NCBI GenBank assembly: GCA_963575745.1
Contig: CAUYUJ010014330.1
Span: 138,950-202,949 of the forward strand
Source: Prorocentrum cordatum
Lineage: Eukaryota; Sar; Dinophyceae; Prorocentrales; Prorocentraceae
DNA length: 64,000 bases
Direction: 5' to 3'
This document shows, in pieces, positions 10,991 to 20,664 of the stretch. The notes beneath the pieces are model-generated. The model was not told the origin of the DNA. It saw nothing but the letters and a program-made list of their open reading frames with translations, and searched no databases. Every line of letters starts with the position of its first letter. Positions within the stretch are counted from its first letter, which is position 1. A program made the translations under genes and the position numbers.

Positions 10991-12388
10991 AGCTTGAACC
11001 GTGCGATGAACAACATCAGCGCTGTATAAAGTTACAGTCTTTCAGTTTTCTTATTATGGCTTACTGCGTGCACATGCTCACGTTGGTTCAAGTCCACTCG
11101 TACTCTGACCCATGGGCCCCTTCTTTCTGACGTTGTTAATTGAATCATTATGTCGCAGGCTTGAGGCACCTATATGCGCGATGCCTTCACCCCTGGCCAG
11201 CGCGCCAGGAGGGCCAGCCGTTTTCGACCAACGGTTGATCACCAGTGGGTTGGGGCTCGTGCTTTGTTGTATTGAGCTATTGGACGGCAACAGCCTCAGT
11301 ATGCAGAGGGTGTTGGCGGCTGTGGTGCGACAGCACTTGCGCTTGAAAACGGCCATGGAAATAATAAGGCACGTGTGATGACGAGTGTAGCTGTGCTCGC
11401 GCACCGCGGCGCCCAACGAGCTCCTTCACGCGACGGGCAATGCTGGGCCTATGCGTTGGTGGGCCTGGTGGGGCTGGGGCTACAGGAGGCTATGGCTGGC
11501 TACTGGGCCCGTCAGGTCCTGACCGTGTCATCTGGAATGGTTTCGGGCGGCTGCTGCGACTGACACGGTGACCTGCTGCCCTTGTGGGAAAACAGAGACT
11601 CGACCTACTTGGGCCTGACCTGTAGCACTTCAGAGCCCTCAGGGTACCCTCATCGCCCTTCCCACTGGCAATCCTCATCCTATACTCGCATAATACAACC
11701 AGACACGCAGCTACACACCATACACGTGCTATACTTTCATCCTCCTTTTCCACTCCCTGAACTCTGGTTGGGGGGACGTGCCACACCCTCAGTGCCAGCG
11801 CATGTCACGGCCATGCCCCGTTGAGGTAGTGGCACGCATCTGTCAGTATCGTCACCCAGTGTGGACGCATAAGGTTCCTCCTCCTCCCTCCATTTCTGCC
11901 GTCTCCTCGCCTTCCTATTCGGTCCGTTCGACCTCCACGTATTCCTCTCGCGATGGCCCTTCCTCTCATCCATCTTCGGCGCCGTCGCAATCCTCTCCTT
12001 CCTTCCTTTGCCTCCTCGGCCTCCTCCACGGGCCGCCCTGCCAAAACATATGGTGCCCCTGGAGGCCCCGCCCCCGCCTCTCGAGCAACGACCCCTCTCT
12101 CGGCGACGGGTGGCAGGTCGAGCTGCAGCCAGGGGGGGCAGGTTCCGTCTCTTCATGGGGGCGGCATTTGCTCGAGCGGGACACGGCCGTCATCGCCGAT
12201 CCGATCGGGCAACTGTTTGGAGTCGGGGGCTGGGGGCCGCAGGCGTTCAACCCGAGGGGAGAGGGGGGGGGGGGTGCCAAGCTAGGACCGTAGTGGGCAC
12301 TGATGGGGTTGCCAGGGGGTGAGCACGGAGGGGGAAAGGAGTCATGCGGAACGAAAACAATTACCAGTGCTGTGTGGTGCGTGTTTTG
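10991..12388. other. intergenic region, nothing recognised
   Basis: Composition is less extreme than the CpG block. Several ORFs of 60-170 codons overlap on both strands, but none has a convincing coding signature. Bases 11880-12060 on the plus strand are rich in CCTCCT and TCC. This is the downstream flank of gene C. Confidence 0.35.
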
Positions 12389-12900
12389 CTAAGGCTCATT
12401 GTCGGGCTCCTCAGGCTCACCTGGGCGCCTGCACCGCTCGAAACCGTCGGCAAACCAATACTCAGCATCGGGGTGCTCTTTCAGAGCGCCCCGCCCATCT
12501 ATGCGATCCTGCCTAGTCAACGCAAGCGCGTGCTTATGCTCCCAGGCCGAATCAACGCCGCCACCAGCGGCCAACCAGGCCGAATCAAGGCCGCCACCAG
12601 CGTCCGTTAGTAACGGACGGCCTTGGGCCTCCCATTGGGCCCCTAACCGATGAGAGCGCATGAGCGTGCGCTGCTTCTTACATTCTTCGTGCGTTGTACA
12701 AACAGCAATCACGAATCCGTGCCCGTCGGGTCTCACATAATGCCTGAGAGCACCACCAGTGACGCGTATAGCACGCACCGCTTTCCCACGAACACCTGGA
12801 ATGCGAAAGTCTGAATCTGCAGGGCCAAGCTCGCACGGCGGCGGTGGATCTGGGTCGACCACGGGATCTGGATGAGCTGGACCGCCAATGTCATCACCAC
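12389..12900 (-). CDS. gene C, C-terminal exon with CxxH..CKKQ motif
   Basis: The open frame can be read on the minus strand from about 12900 to the stop at 12389. It begins with an acidic Pro/Gly-rich stretch (GGDDIGGPAHPDPVVDPD). A compact domain, RIPGVRGKAVRAI...HGFVIAVCTTHEECKKQR, follows. A charged tail ends in EEPDNEP. The C-x2-H-x2-C-K-K-Q arrangement is shared with gene D at the right edge of the window (CARH..CKKQ). From memory, such a motif closes many long hypothetical proteins of dinoflagellates. It may bind a metal. The gap to the preceding segment (about 12900-13118) contains a GTGAGT donor at the end of that segment, so an intron is likely, although I could not fix the acceptor. 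Confidence 0.5.
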
Positions 12901-13117
12901 CAGGGGCCTCCAGTAGCTCAGATGGTCCTCCAATGGAAAGCCATGCAGTTTGTCACCGTGGGCCCCATCAACCCCCTTTGTCCCACAGCCCCTGCATTAT
13001 CCACCTCAGCCCCCCTCCTTTCTCCGTGTTTTCCTGGAACCCAGATCCGCACTTAAGGTGGCTTCGGGGTGGGGGGTGTTCCAACCGATGGTTTCACGAC
13101 TGACGATCATGGGGGAC

Positions 13118-14155
13118 TCACGGCTCACGACCTTCACCCCTCACAAGTTTCACCCGCGCGTCCTCGGACGCTTCCACGTCCTCTGCACCGTCCGAGCTAG
13201 TAGACCCAGAGCTGAACGGGGTCGGCGGGAAGTCGAATAAGCCATCGGGCGGTTCGGACTCTGGATCGTCGGATCCTGGATCGGCCCTCGGGTCACGGCG
13301 GCTGGAAACCTCGCCCGCCACACGCTGGTCATCGCCCCCATCCCCATCATCAGAACTGAGGCCGCTGACAAAGAGGAGGCCCTCGTGCGGCTCACCCTCG
13401 CGCACCCCCTCGTCGCCAGAAGAGAAATTGCCGAAAAGGTCCGCCTCCTCCGAAGTTGCCATCGGGCTCAGTGGCCCTTCTCTTGGGGAGAAGTCGTCAT
13501 CGTCACTGCCGTGTTTCGGGGGTTTCGGGGGTGCTGTTTGACGCCTCCTACGCGTTGAATTCTTCCTCCCGCCAAAGTCGGGAACCTCGAGGTGTTCTAC
13601 GAGCACCATCCCGGGGTCGATGTTGGCGACGGGCTCGTTGCCGTCGACCACGCTGTACAAACGAAAAGACCACTCGGACGAGTGCCTGAAAATGTTGTCG
13701 ATCAGGCGCACCATCGTGTGGTAGACGTCGGTGCCTCGGAGCTGCAAGTACCCGCGAGCGTCGATGGACTGGTCTGGCCACTCCAGCACCCGACAAGCAA
13801 ACTTCACGGGCGACCAATTCATAAATGAGATGTGCACGAAGATATCGATGTCATCTGGGACGACTCGCTCACGATCAAGATCTGATTCTTCAGAGTCGGA
13901 TAGATACGAAGACTGCAACCTGACCACGATGTCACCATCATCAACTGCCGACTTCGACTTCTTGGTCGGAAAACTGCGTGAGATCATGCGGCACAGCCAA
14001 AGCTTGAAAGCCCACTTGTCATCACCTGCATCATCACATAAGCAAACGCCTGCATATTGACAACTCCACTTCTCATGGGGCGGCCTCTTGGGAACATCTG
14101 GTATTGGAGGCTGGTCGGCGTGAACGACAACGTCATGCGCAATGACGCGTCCCAT
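13118..14155 (-). CDS. gene C, acidic C-terminal segment
   Basis: 345 codons on the minus strand; the native part probably begins near VVVHADQPPIPDVPKRPP. A Cys/Trp motif (KWSCQYAGVCLC) comes next. A structured middle (KWAFKLWLCRMISRSF, then WSPVKFACRVLEWPDQ) leads to a long Asp/Glu/Ser/Pro-rich tail. The frame differs from the preceding segment (13984-15021) by one step, and the switch falls between about 14110 and 14155, where both frames read plausibly. The end (GREP, then GTGAGTCCCC) looks like a normal 5' splice site. Either the gene is damaged, the assembly has an indel, or a tiny intron is present. Function unknown. Confidence 0.5.
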   Translation of the reverse strand: MGRVIAHDVVVHADQPPIPDVPKRPPHEKWSCQYAGVCLCDDAGDDKWAFKLWLCRMISRSFPTKKSKSAVDDGDIVVRLQSSYLSDSEESDLDRERVVPDDIDIFVHISFMNWSPVKFACRVLEWPDQSIDARGYLQLRGTDVYHTMVRLIDNIFRHSSEWSFRLYSVVDGNEPVANIDPGMVLVEHLEVPDFGGRKNSTRRRRQTAPPKPPKHGSDDDDFSPREGPLSPMATSEEADLFGNFSSGDEGVREGEPHEGLLFVSGLSSDDGDGGDDQRVAGEVSSRRDPRADPGSDDPESEPPDGLFDFPPTPFSSGSTSSDGAEDVEASEDARVKLVRGEGREP

Positions 14156-15021
14156 TCAGTAACCAAGGAGTCCAGCAGCTTCCTGTTATTCTCCACCATG
14201 TCGTCCACGAGTCGAGGAACGTGCTTCGCTGCAGAAAAGAACCACATAGACACGCACTCTCGCTTGGTGGAGGCCTGGCACTTCAGCTCCCCAGCCACGT
14301 CGGAGAGACCTGGGACAGCCTCTCGAACTGTTTGTCGGGCCTTCTCGCTGGCAGTTTCTCGGAGGACCTTGAGAGATGATGCAATGGAATGTTCTGCTTC
14401 CCTTCGGGCCACGCGCACGGCTTCAGTATCGTAAGTCGACGTCGAGAGCGCCGTCGCCAAACCCTGCACGCTTGGAACAATATCAGTACACCCAGCACTG
14501 ACAACCGCAGGGGTCGAAGTAGAGTCCAACAGTGCTTGACCACGACGTTGCTTAGCAGCCCTCACAACAGCTCTGTCGATATCCATCGCTCTCTTGCCGA
14601 AACTGTGGCCTCCATAACGATGCCTGAGGGTTGCAGCTCGAGCGTCTTCAAGCATGCTGGCAAGCTCATCTTGCGAAAGTGCCCTGTACTCAGCTTCGAG
14701 CGACCTGGCGTCGAAACGATGAGAACCTCGGCACCTCATGCTGACGAAGAGCCTCCAGAGACCTCCTCCTCCGCGTCGCTGGCGTGGCCCAGGCTCAAGC
14801 TTGCCCTCGGCCTTCGCCTTCAACGCCTTTTTCTTGACCTTCAAACTCCTGCGACGGGTGCATCGGGGCTTCCTCCAGCCAGGCGGCGTAGTCCAATGAC
14901 GCATTCTAGAACGGAGCTTCGAAATGAGCTTGTGCGCGCTGAGTTTCGCAATCCGCAATCGACGGTAAGACAACGTGAGTGCTCCAGACGTCTGACACGT
15001 GCTTGATACCAGCATTGCCAT
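13984..15021 (-). CDS. gene C, HMG-box-like segment
   Basis: 345 open codons on the minus strand. After a basic region (SLKVKKKALKAKAEGK) comes GLWRLFVSMRCRGSHRF...LEAEYRALSQDELASML. Its aromatic and basic spacing recalls an HMG box, as I remember it from many dinoflagellate hypothetical proteins. A helical region then runs to KLLDSLVTEWDASLRM, where the reading frame appears to shift to the next segment. The first 25 or so codons overlap the end of the preceding 788-codon frame and are probably not native. I infer DNA binding only from the HMG-like pattern; the match is by eye. Confidence 0.5.
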   Translation of the reverse strand: MAMLVSSTCQTSGALTLSYRRLRIAKLSAHKLISKLRSRMRHWTTPPGWRKPRCTRRRSLKVKKKALKAKAEGKLEPGPRQRRGGGGLWRLFVSMRCRGSHRFDARSLEAEYRALSQDELASMLEDARAATLRHRYGGHSFGKRAMDIDRAVVRAAKQRRGQALLDSTSTPAVVSAGCTDIVPSVQGLATALSTSTYDTEAVRVARREAEHSIASSLKVLRETASEKARQTVREAVPGLSDVAGELKCQASTKRECVSMWFFSAAKHVPRLVDDMVENNRKLLDSLVTEWDASLRMTLSFTPTSLQYQMFPRGRPMRSGVVNMQAFAYVMMQVMTSGLSSFGCAA

Positions 15022-17257
15022 TCTCGAGCTGCACTGTATCCAACTGGGCTAACATTGAGATCGCCGTCAGTTCAGCCAAAGCGAACTCTCCATCTACAGT
15101 ATCGATGCCGTAATAATCCAAGAAGCCTTTCGTGTACTCGTCCATGCCGCTGCTGCAAATACTCATCAACTTAACTTTGGCAACCTCTGGGTTCACCAGC
15201 AACATGAACAATGCGAACGGGTAGGTGTCGTGCACCGCGGCGAGCTCCGTGAGGAGAGCAGCCTGCCTGGACAGAAGCTTGAAAACCATATTCGAAAGGG
15301 AAAGGGTCCTCCGCGTTGGTGGAAGGCAATCGAGCAGAGCTGCTCGATCATGCAACGTCGAGATCTCCTGCAAAGCGGTATGTTCCAGGATACCCTGAAC
15401 AGCTAGCAGCAACGGCCACTCACGGGCTTGGGCAATGCTGACGTCGCTGGACTGGATGGCCTTCAAAGACATCATCGTCTTCCACTTGTCACCAGAATGC
15501 TGAAGCCTTGCGTGCATGTAGTGCACCATTGGATCAGCAGCGAACCTGATCCCGAGAAGTCTATCAGCAGGAAAAGTTGCCATCCACGCATGAGCCTTGT
15601 GTCTCTGCCCCATGTTCTGCTTCGCCATGGCGGCCGCTGCTGCTCCGGCGGAATCACGAGGAAACTGGTCCTCACCAGCACCTGCAGCCGCCCCTGGGGC
15701 AAGGTCGTCCAAGTCAGCTGGGTCGTCGTCCTCCAGGGCGCCTGCAATGTGGACGTCCTCAACCGCATCGAAGTGCACGCGCGGTGGCGGCGCGCCGCCA
15801 CCCCCCCCCAGCTTCTCGCCCATGTCCGTGCGAAACTGGATAAAAGCCTCGGCGTGAAGGTTGTGTATGCAACATGGAACCCCATGGTCGGCCATTGTCT
15901 TGTCCAGACCAGTCCAACGGTTCCGAGGGAATTCGAATGGAGCGTGAGAATACAAGATCGGAATCAAAACATATCCGAGTAGATCTGCAACCTGCTCAAC
16001 GGTCTCGTCGCCAAACCTCTGCCAAGCGTAATCACCGCGAACTCGCCAATCACCTGGTGCGAGCCTCAGCAAAGCTGCTCGCTTATCCCTGTGCTCTGGG
16101 GCGGCTCCGTAAAACACGTCGAGAACAAGATCTTTATATTTCTTCGCATCGTCGTCCAAGTGCACGTGGTCGTATATAGTCAGCATATTCTTGATGCACG
16201 TCTTAGCCGAATCCCTGAACCTGAGCATCATGCAGAAGTTGTTCAACGCAAAAGTTGTATTGACCATGCCTGTGATGTCCCGAGAAACAGCAGGGAACGC
16301 CATCGATTTGGTGTGCATGTTGGAGGCGAAGTGGACTTCGCAATGCACATGTATGTTCCACCACCCTTGGCGACCAAGCATCAAGCCCCTCTCTGTCCTG
16401 CCATTGTACGCGGCACCATCTGTATCGGCAAGGCGGATCTTGCGTGGGAATGCTTCTCGAGAGGGCGATCCAGGGTCAAGCTTACGGATACACTCTAGAA
16501 GCGTTTCTGCAGTCGACCTGTCCACGGCCAACAGGAGCGTGCTGAGGTGGCCAATGACAAAGTGAATCACACCACCAGCACGAAATACGAGCGCAACAGC
16601 GTTGGAAGCATGCTGAACCTGGGTGAAGCCATACGAAGTATCGGGCCTCCTGCGCAAACTCATCTCATCCCTCAGCTTCTGGATGATGGCCAGCTCTTCG
16701 GCGCAGGAGGCCGACTCTGGAGCTGGGGCCGTCTGGGCGAAAGATCTGTTGAATGTTCGTGTCAAGAGCTTCAGATCCACGCCATCGTACGTTCCATAAT
16801 CTATGTAAGCAATCAACTCGGTGCCGACGCCGTCAACGACGGATGCCTCGATGCCGTGCCAACTCCTCCGCTCAAGGTGCCAGCAGCACGCCGAAACTGC
16901 AGATGAGAGCGAGCGGAGGTCAGCTCTGGCAACATCTGCGACCGTGGCGGCGGCAGCACCAGACGTAATGTGTTGTGAATCGCTGTCGAGCAGCGCTGAG
17001 GCGACGTGTCCAGCAGGCCCGATGTCGTTCTGGCAGGCCGACTGCTGGATGCCCGCGGCTTGGCGGGCGATCTGCTCGGCCAGGGGCAACGCCAGGAGGG
17101 CGTCGGCGACAGGGGCTGCCGCCGCGGAGCTCACCTCGAGGGCGACGGCGGCGTCGCCGTGCTCACTGGCGCTGGTCTCGCCTGGATCGCCCTCGGGCAG
17201 CCCCTCTGGGGCCACATAATGCCAGCGCGTAGCGTTTCCAACGGCGAGCGGGGGCAT
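14906..17257 (-). CDS. gene C, large N-terminal segment, possibly RNase-H/DDE-like
   Basis: A single open frame of 783 codons from the ATG at 17257, open a few codons further upstream without an ATG, so the start may be a splice junction. Landmarks from the ATG: an Ala-rich N-terminus, then GVIHFVIGHLSTLLLAVDR near residues 240-260. An acidic motif LADTDGAAYN follows near 278-287, then WNIHVHCEVHFASNM some 15 residues on, and DYAWQRFGDETV further downstream. A D-x(n)-N...H-C-x-x-H pattern after a hydrophobic strand is reminiscent of RNase-H-fold (DDE) transposase cores, but I cannot place a full catalytic triad. A Gly/Ala-rich linker (AAGAGEDQFPRDSAGAAAA) separates the two halves. The frame ends at a TAG at 14906 and coding continues in another frame. 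Confidence 0.5.
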   Translation of the reverse strand: MPPLAVGNATRWHYVAPEGLPEGDPGETSASEHGDAAVALEVSSAAAAPVADALLALPLAEQIARQAAGIQQSACQNDIGPAGHVASALLDSDSQHITSGAAAATVADVARADLRSLSSAVSACCWHLERRSWHGIEASVVDGVGTELIAYIDYGTYDGVDLKLLTRTFNRSFAQTAPAPESASCAEELAIIQKLRDEMSLRRRPDTSYGFTQVQHASNAVALVFRAGGVIHFVIGHLSTLLLAVDRSTAETLLECIRKLDPGSPSREAFPRKIRLADTDGAAYNGRTERGLMLGRQGWWNIHVHCEVHFASNMHTKSMAFPAVSRDITGMVNTTFALNNFCMMLRFRDSAKTCIKNMLTIYDHVHLDDDAKKYKDLVLDVFYGAAPEHRDKRAALLRLAPGDWRVRGDYAWQRFGDETVEQVADLLGYVLIPILYSHAPFEFPRNRWTGLDKTMADHGVPCCIHNLHAEAFIQFRTDMGEKLGGGGGAPPPRVHFDAVEDVHIAGALEDDDPADLDDLAPGAAAGAGEDQFPRDSAGAAAAAMAKQNMGQRHKAHAWMATFPADRLLGIRFAADPMVHYMHARLQHSGDKWKTMMSLKAIQSSDVSIAQAREWPLLLAVQGILEHTALQEISTLHDRAALLDCLPPTRRTLSLSNMVFKLLSRQAALLTELAAVHDTYPFALFMLLVNPEVAKVKLMSICSSGMDEYTKGFLDYYGIDTVDGEFALAELTAISMLAQLDTVQLENGNAGIKHVSDVWSTHVVLPSIADCETQRAQAHFEAPF

Positions 17258-17308
17258 GAGGCTCGGGCCCAAGCCAAAGCCTCATGCATCCGCCCGCCAA
17301 TGGAATCG

Positions 17309-17506
17309 CTAAGGGTAGGCATTCGATGGCCATGCCTCTCCCACGCGCGCCAGCGCATCGAGCAGCTCATCTCCGTCTGCGCCGTCCACGGCGTCGGCGC
17401 CCGAGCCGATGGCGCCGAGAGCGGCGCCGAGCTCGTCGGCCACTCTGGCGCCGTCGCCGTCGGCGCCCGAGCCGATGGCGCCGAGGGCGGCGCCGAGGGC
17501 GTCCAT
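17309..17506 (-). CDS. gene C, possible upstream exon with duplicated 21-residue unit
   Basis: An ATG at 17506 opens 65 codons ending in a TAG at 17309. The product is Ala/Gly/Asp-rich, with a unit GAALGAIGSGAD...DEL present twice in a row. It then reads LLDALARVGEAWPSNAYP. It lies only about 50 bp from the large open frame of gene C and in another frame, so it could be the preceding exon or the true N-terminus after a frameshift. I could not find a splice pair that joins both phases. Confidence 0.3.
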   Translation of the reverse strand: MDALGAALGAIGSGADGDGARVADELGAALGAIGSGADAVDGADGDELLDALARVGEAWPSNAYP

Positions 17507-17519
17507 GCCGCCTCGCGCC

Positions 17520-18890
17520 ACGGAGCCCCTTGGCGGGACTGGCTCCGCCAAGGGCCGCGCCAAAATGGCTGCGGTGGAGGAGGAGGAGGGGGCGGTGGAG
17601 GATCTGGCAGGAAGGCCAATTCCCTTTGGTTTAACCCCCTGTCTTATGATTTTGCACGGGGGCCCACGGGGTCTTAGTAGAGCAAGGGCCACGCAGGGCC
17701 ACGGGCCACGAGAGGGCCACGCAGAGGCCACGGGTCATGAGCATCACTGAAGAATTTGCGAGGATGTCACAAGCAAAAACCAAGCGCGAGATCGAGTCTG
17801 ACGATCCTGGCCCTGTGTCCTCCTCCTCCACCCCCCTCCGTACCTCCTCATTCGCTGTTTGTTGCGACGTGCTCTTGCGTGCGATGGAATGGTTTGTTTT
17901 GCTCGTTATGCGATACGATCTGTGGTATGGCCGCGGAACGAAAACACAACGATTTGGCAAATCCGCGTTTGAGGCTGCAGAACGAAATCGGGACAAAAAC
18001 GGAACGACTTGCAGGACGATTTGACTGACCTTGCGGAACGACCTGCGGGACGACCGCAGGTCAAAATCAGGACAGAAACCTTCCCCCCCCCTGTAGCAGA
18101 CACCGCCGACTCGGTCCTCCTCCTCCTCCTCCTCCTCCTCCTCCTCCTCCTCCTCCTCCCCTCCCTCTCCTCCTCGTGCCGCCGCCGCTTTCGAGCCTTG
18201 GTGGACGGGCCTCTGGGCGTCTCCTTCAAGTGTGCGCCGCATGGCCGATCCCAGGCGAGCCTCGGCCTTCCGGGCGTCGCGCGAGCTTCTGGTCTTGCCG
18301 TGGGTGTGTTCTGTGGAGCTGCCCCGGAGGTCTGACTTGAGCTGGCCTTCACCTGCAGCCCAGACCGATGATGGGGACTGGCAACCTTCCCAAGGGTACC
18401 CTTGCAGCATTGCCTCTCCGGTCACTCCTCCACAATTGTCATGGCGCCAGCATCGCAGAGCGGATTTCGTTCGGAAAACGACAGGGTGTGCCCAGGGTGT
18501 CCTGCAGAGTTTCGTTTCGGATTTCGCGGTAAAGTTCGTGCGGATTTCTGATGGCCAGGAACCAGGAATGAAGATCAAAAAGAATCCACGCGAAATTCCC
18601 TTCGTTTTTCGCTCGCCGCTTCGGGCAAAAATCCACTCAGAAATCCACGCAGAATCCGCTGCAGCACGTCTGCAAGACCAGTGCAATGACAACTTCCGAT
18701 GGCCAGCCCCGCTCGAAACGATTTGGCATCGGCGCCCACGGGGGTTGCATCTTTGCCGCGCATCCCTGCTATCAGTTCTGACTCCGAGGCGGCAGGTTCT
18801 GGGCAGCAGCGCTGGCGGCGAGAGGGAGGAGGGAGAGGGGAGGAACATGTGTAGGAGGGGGAGGGGGAGGGGGAGGGGAGGAGCAGGAGG
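17520..18890. other. intergenic, simple repeats and degenerate GATTTCG-type repeats
   Basis: No gene recognised. A (CCT)n tract covers 18114-18160. Around 17935-18060 and 18455-18730 there are diverged copies of motifs such as GCGGATTTC, CGATTTGGCAAATCCG and AACGACTTGCGG, related to the paired repeat at 8.6 kb. Confidence 0.4.
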
Positions 18891-18904
18891 AAGAGGAGGA
18901 GGAG

Positions 18905-19080
18905 GAGAAGGAGCAGCAGGACTGTATTGTCACTCTTGGTTGCCGCTGCCCCGCACTAAAAAAACGGCCGTTCCTCGTCGTTCCTCTGTGCGTTGTCCTG
19001 CGCCGCCTGGCCTTCTCTCCACACGGACTCTCTGTGCCCACGGCGGGCGCTCGCCGTTCGCGGTGTACGCAATATGTCGC
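18905..19080 (+). repeat. GGA-tract-linked repeat, copy 1
   Basis: Directly after a GGA/GGAGG-rich run, a unit beginning GGACTGTATTGTCACTCTT continues through a run of A (AAAAAAACGGCCGTTCC). It ends near GGCGGGCGCTCGCCG. The same unit recurs at 19750 and 20274. Confidence 0.6.
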
Positions 19081-19095
19081 TGTAAGTAAGTAGTG

Positions 19096-19265
19096 TCGCC
19101 AGCGCTGCAGCGGGAGCACGATTCGGAACGAGCGGAAGCGCGGAAAGGAGGCCAGCGCTGCAGCGGGAGCACGATTCGGAACGAGCGGTAGCCCGAAAAT
19201 GAGGCCAGCGCTTCAACGAGAGCAGCATGTTGAGCAAAAATACACTCGCGGAAGCGCGGAAATGA
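19096..19265. repeat. three-part tandem repeat, first triad
   Basis: Three adjacent units of about 52-60 bp begin GCCAGCGCTGCAGCGGGAGC, GCCAGCGCTGCAGCGGGAGC and GCCAGCGCTTCAACGAGAGC. They end in GGAAGCGCGGAAA, GGTAGCCCGAAAA and, after an extra stretch, GGAAGCGCGGAAATGAG. The same a-b-c order appears again at 19452. Confidence 0.65.
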
Positions 19266-19451
19266 GGACGCGTAGCCTGGCATAGCATGGCGTGGCGACG
19301 CCCCAACGTGGGGGGGCTTCTGCGGCCCCCAAAATCGACGAATCGACACCGAATGTGTAATCACTTCTGATGATTTTTCGTTTTTTTTTTTTCATGTTGG
19401 GGCTTATTTGGAAGGACCGAAAACCGTGCCGTGGCATGGCGCTGGAAATAA

Positions 19452-19602
19452 TGACGCCAGCGCTACAGCGGGAGCACGATCCGGAACGAGCGGAAGCGCG
19501 GAAATGATGCCAGCGCTGAAGCGGGAGCACGATTCGGAACGAACGGTACCCCGAAAATGAGGCCAGCGCTTCAGCGAGAGCAGCATTTTCAAACAAGAAC
19601 CC
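19452..19602. repeat. three-part tandem repeat, second triad
   Basis: A second copy of the a-b-c triad seen at 19096, about 356 bp downstream. Its units begin GCCAGCGCTACAGCGGGAGC, GCCAGCGCTGAAGCGGGAGC and GCCAGCGCTTCAGCGAGAGC. The first two units keep the same distinguishing endings as in triad 1. The third ends differently (ATTTTCAAACAAG). Confidence 0.65.
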
Positions 19603-19744
19603 AAGCGAAACCCCATCTCTTGGGAATCCGATCTGTAAAAAACACTACGCGGAGGGGGGGGCAACAATCCCCGGACAATGCCCGGACGCCACCAGGGGAG
19701 AGGGGAGAGTAGTATACATGTTGGTTAATAGTAGGGGAGGAGGA

Positions 19745-19930
19745 GGAGGAGGACTGTATTGTCATTCTTCGTTGCCGTTGCCCCGCTCCAAAAAAAACGG
19801 CCGTTCCTTGTCGTGCATCTGTGTGTTGTCCTGCGCCGCCAGGCCCGTTCTCCGCACGGACACGCTGCCCCCCTCTCTCTGCTCACAGCGGGCGCTCGCC
19901 GTCCGCGCCCCGCCGGCCAGAGCTGAAAAA
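19745..19930 (+). repeat. GGA-tract-linked repeat, copy 2
   Basis: Follows a GGAGGAGGA run and begins GGACTGTATTGTCATTCTT. It contains the A run next to CGGCCGTTCC and ends in the GCGGGCGCTCGCCG motif, then CGCCCCGCCGGCCAG. Clearly homologous to the units at 18905 and 20274. Confidence 0.6.
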
Positions 19931-20117
19931 TCCCGCTTCGAGTCCACCGCGCGGCCGCCCCCTCCCCCCTTATTCCCCCCTCTTGCACGCTGGCCAACTC
20001 GCCTTTCGGTCGCCACGAATCGCCACCCGCTGGAGCAGCTCCTCTGCCTCGCCGCTGCTGGCGAGAGGGGGGAGGGGGAGGGGAGGAAGAGGTGAGGGAG
20101 GGGTAGGGGGAGGGGGA

Positions 20118-20273
20118 GGAGGAGGAGGAGGAGGAGGAGGAGGAGGAGGAGGAGGAGGAGGAGGAGGAGGACGAGGAGGACGAGGACGAGGAGGAGGACG
20201 AGGAGACGAGGAGGAGAGGAGGAGGACGGGAGGAGGAGGAGGAGGAGGAGGAGGAGGAGGACGAGGAGGACGA
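20118..20273 (+). repeat. (GGA)n-rich tract
   Basis: About 155 bp of GGA/GAG triplets with interspersed GAC. All three plus frames are open and give Glu-, Gly- or Arg-rich chance ORFs. Confidence 0.9.
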
Positions 20274-20425
20274 GGACTGCAGTGTCACTCTTCGCGGCCT
20301 CTCCTCGCCGTGCCTCTGCGTCTCGTCCTGCGCCGCCCGGCCCGCCCTCCGCACGGGCGCGCTGCCCCGCCCTCTCTGCCCACGGCGGGCGCTCGCCCGC
20401 GCCCCCCGCCGGCCAGCACCGAAAC
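20274..20425 (+). repeat. GGA-tract-linked repeat, copy 3
   Basis: Starts GGACTGCAGTGTCACTCTT straight after the (GGA)n tract and ends with GGCGGGCGCTCGCCCGCGCC. It lacks the A run of the other two copies. A (CCT)n tract (20456-20531) follows, so this copy is sandwiched between GGA and CCT tracts. Confidence 0.55.
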
Positions 20426-20455
20426 GTCCCGCCGCGAGCCTCCCCCGCGCAGCCG

Positions 20456-20531
20456 TCCTCCTCCTCCTCCTCCTCCTCCTCCTCCTCCTCCTCCTCCTCC
20501 TCCTCCTCCTCCTCCTCCTCCTCCTCCTCCT
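20456..20531 (+). repeat. (CCT)n microsatellite
   Basis: About 25 uninterrupted CCT triplets, shortly upstream of the LINE ORF. Confidence 0.9.
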
Positions 20532-20664
20532 CTCTCTCAGCCTCCCTGGCCCGAGGAAGGACCGTCCCAGGAGGCACGCCAGACACCCAACACAGTTTCG
20601 TGTACGGGTACCATAGCGGAGGTTCTCGCCCGCCTTGCCTGGCGGGGGTTGATGTTCTGCTCTC

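Noticed and set aside
11085-11105. tRNA T-loop-like GGTTCAAGTCC
   Set aside because: The bases on either side do not form a T stem, and no acceptor or anticodon stem can be built.
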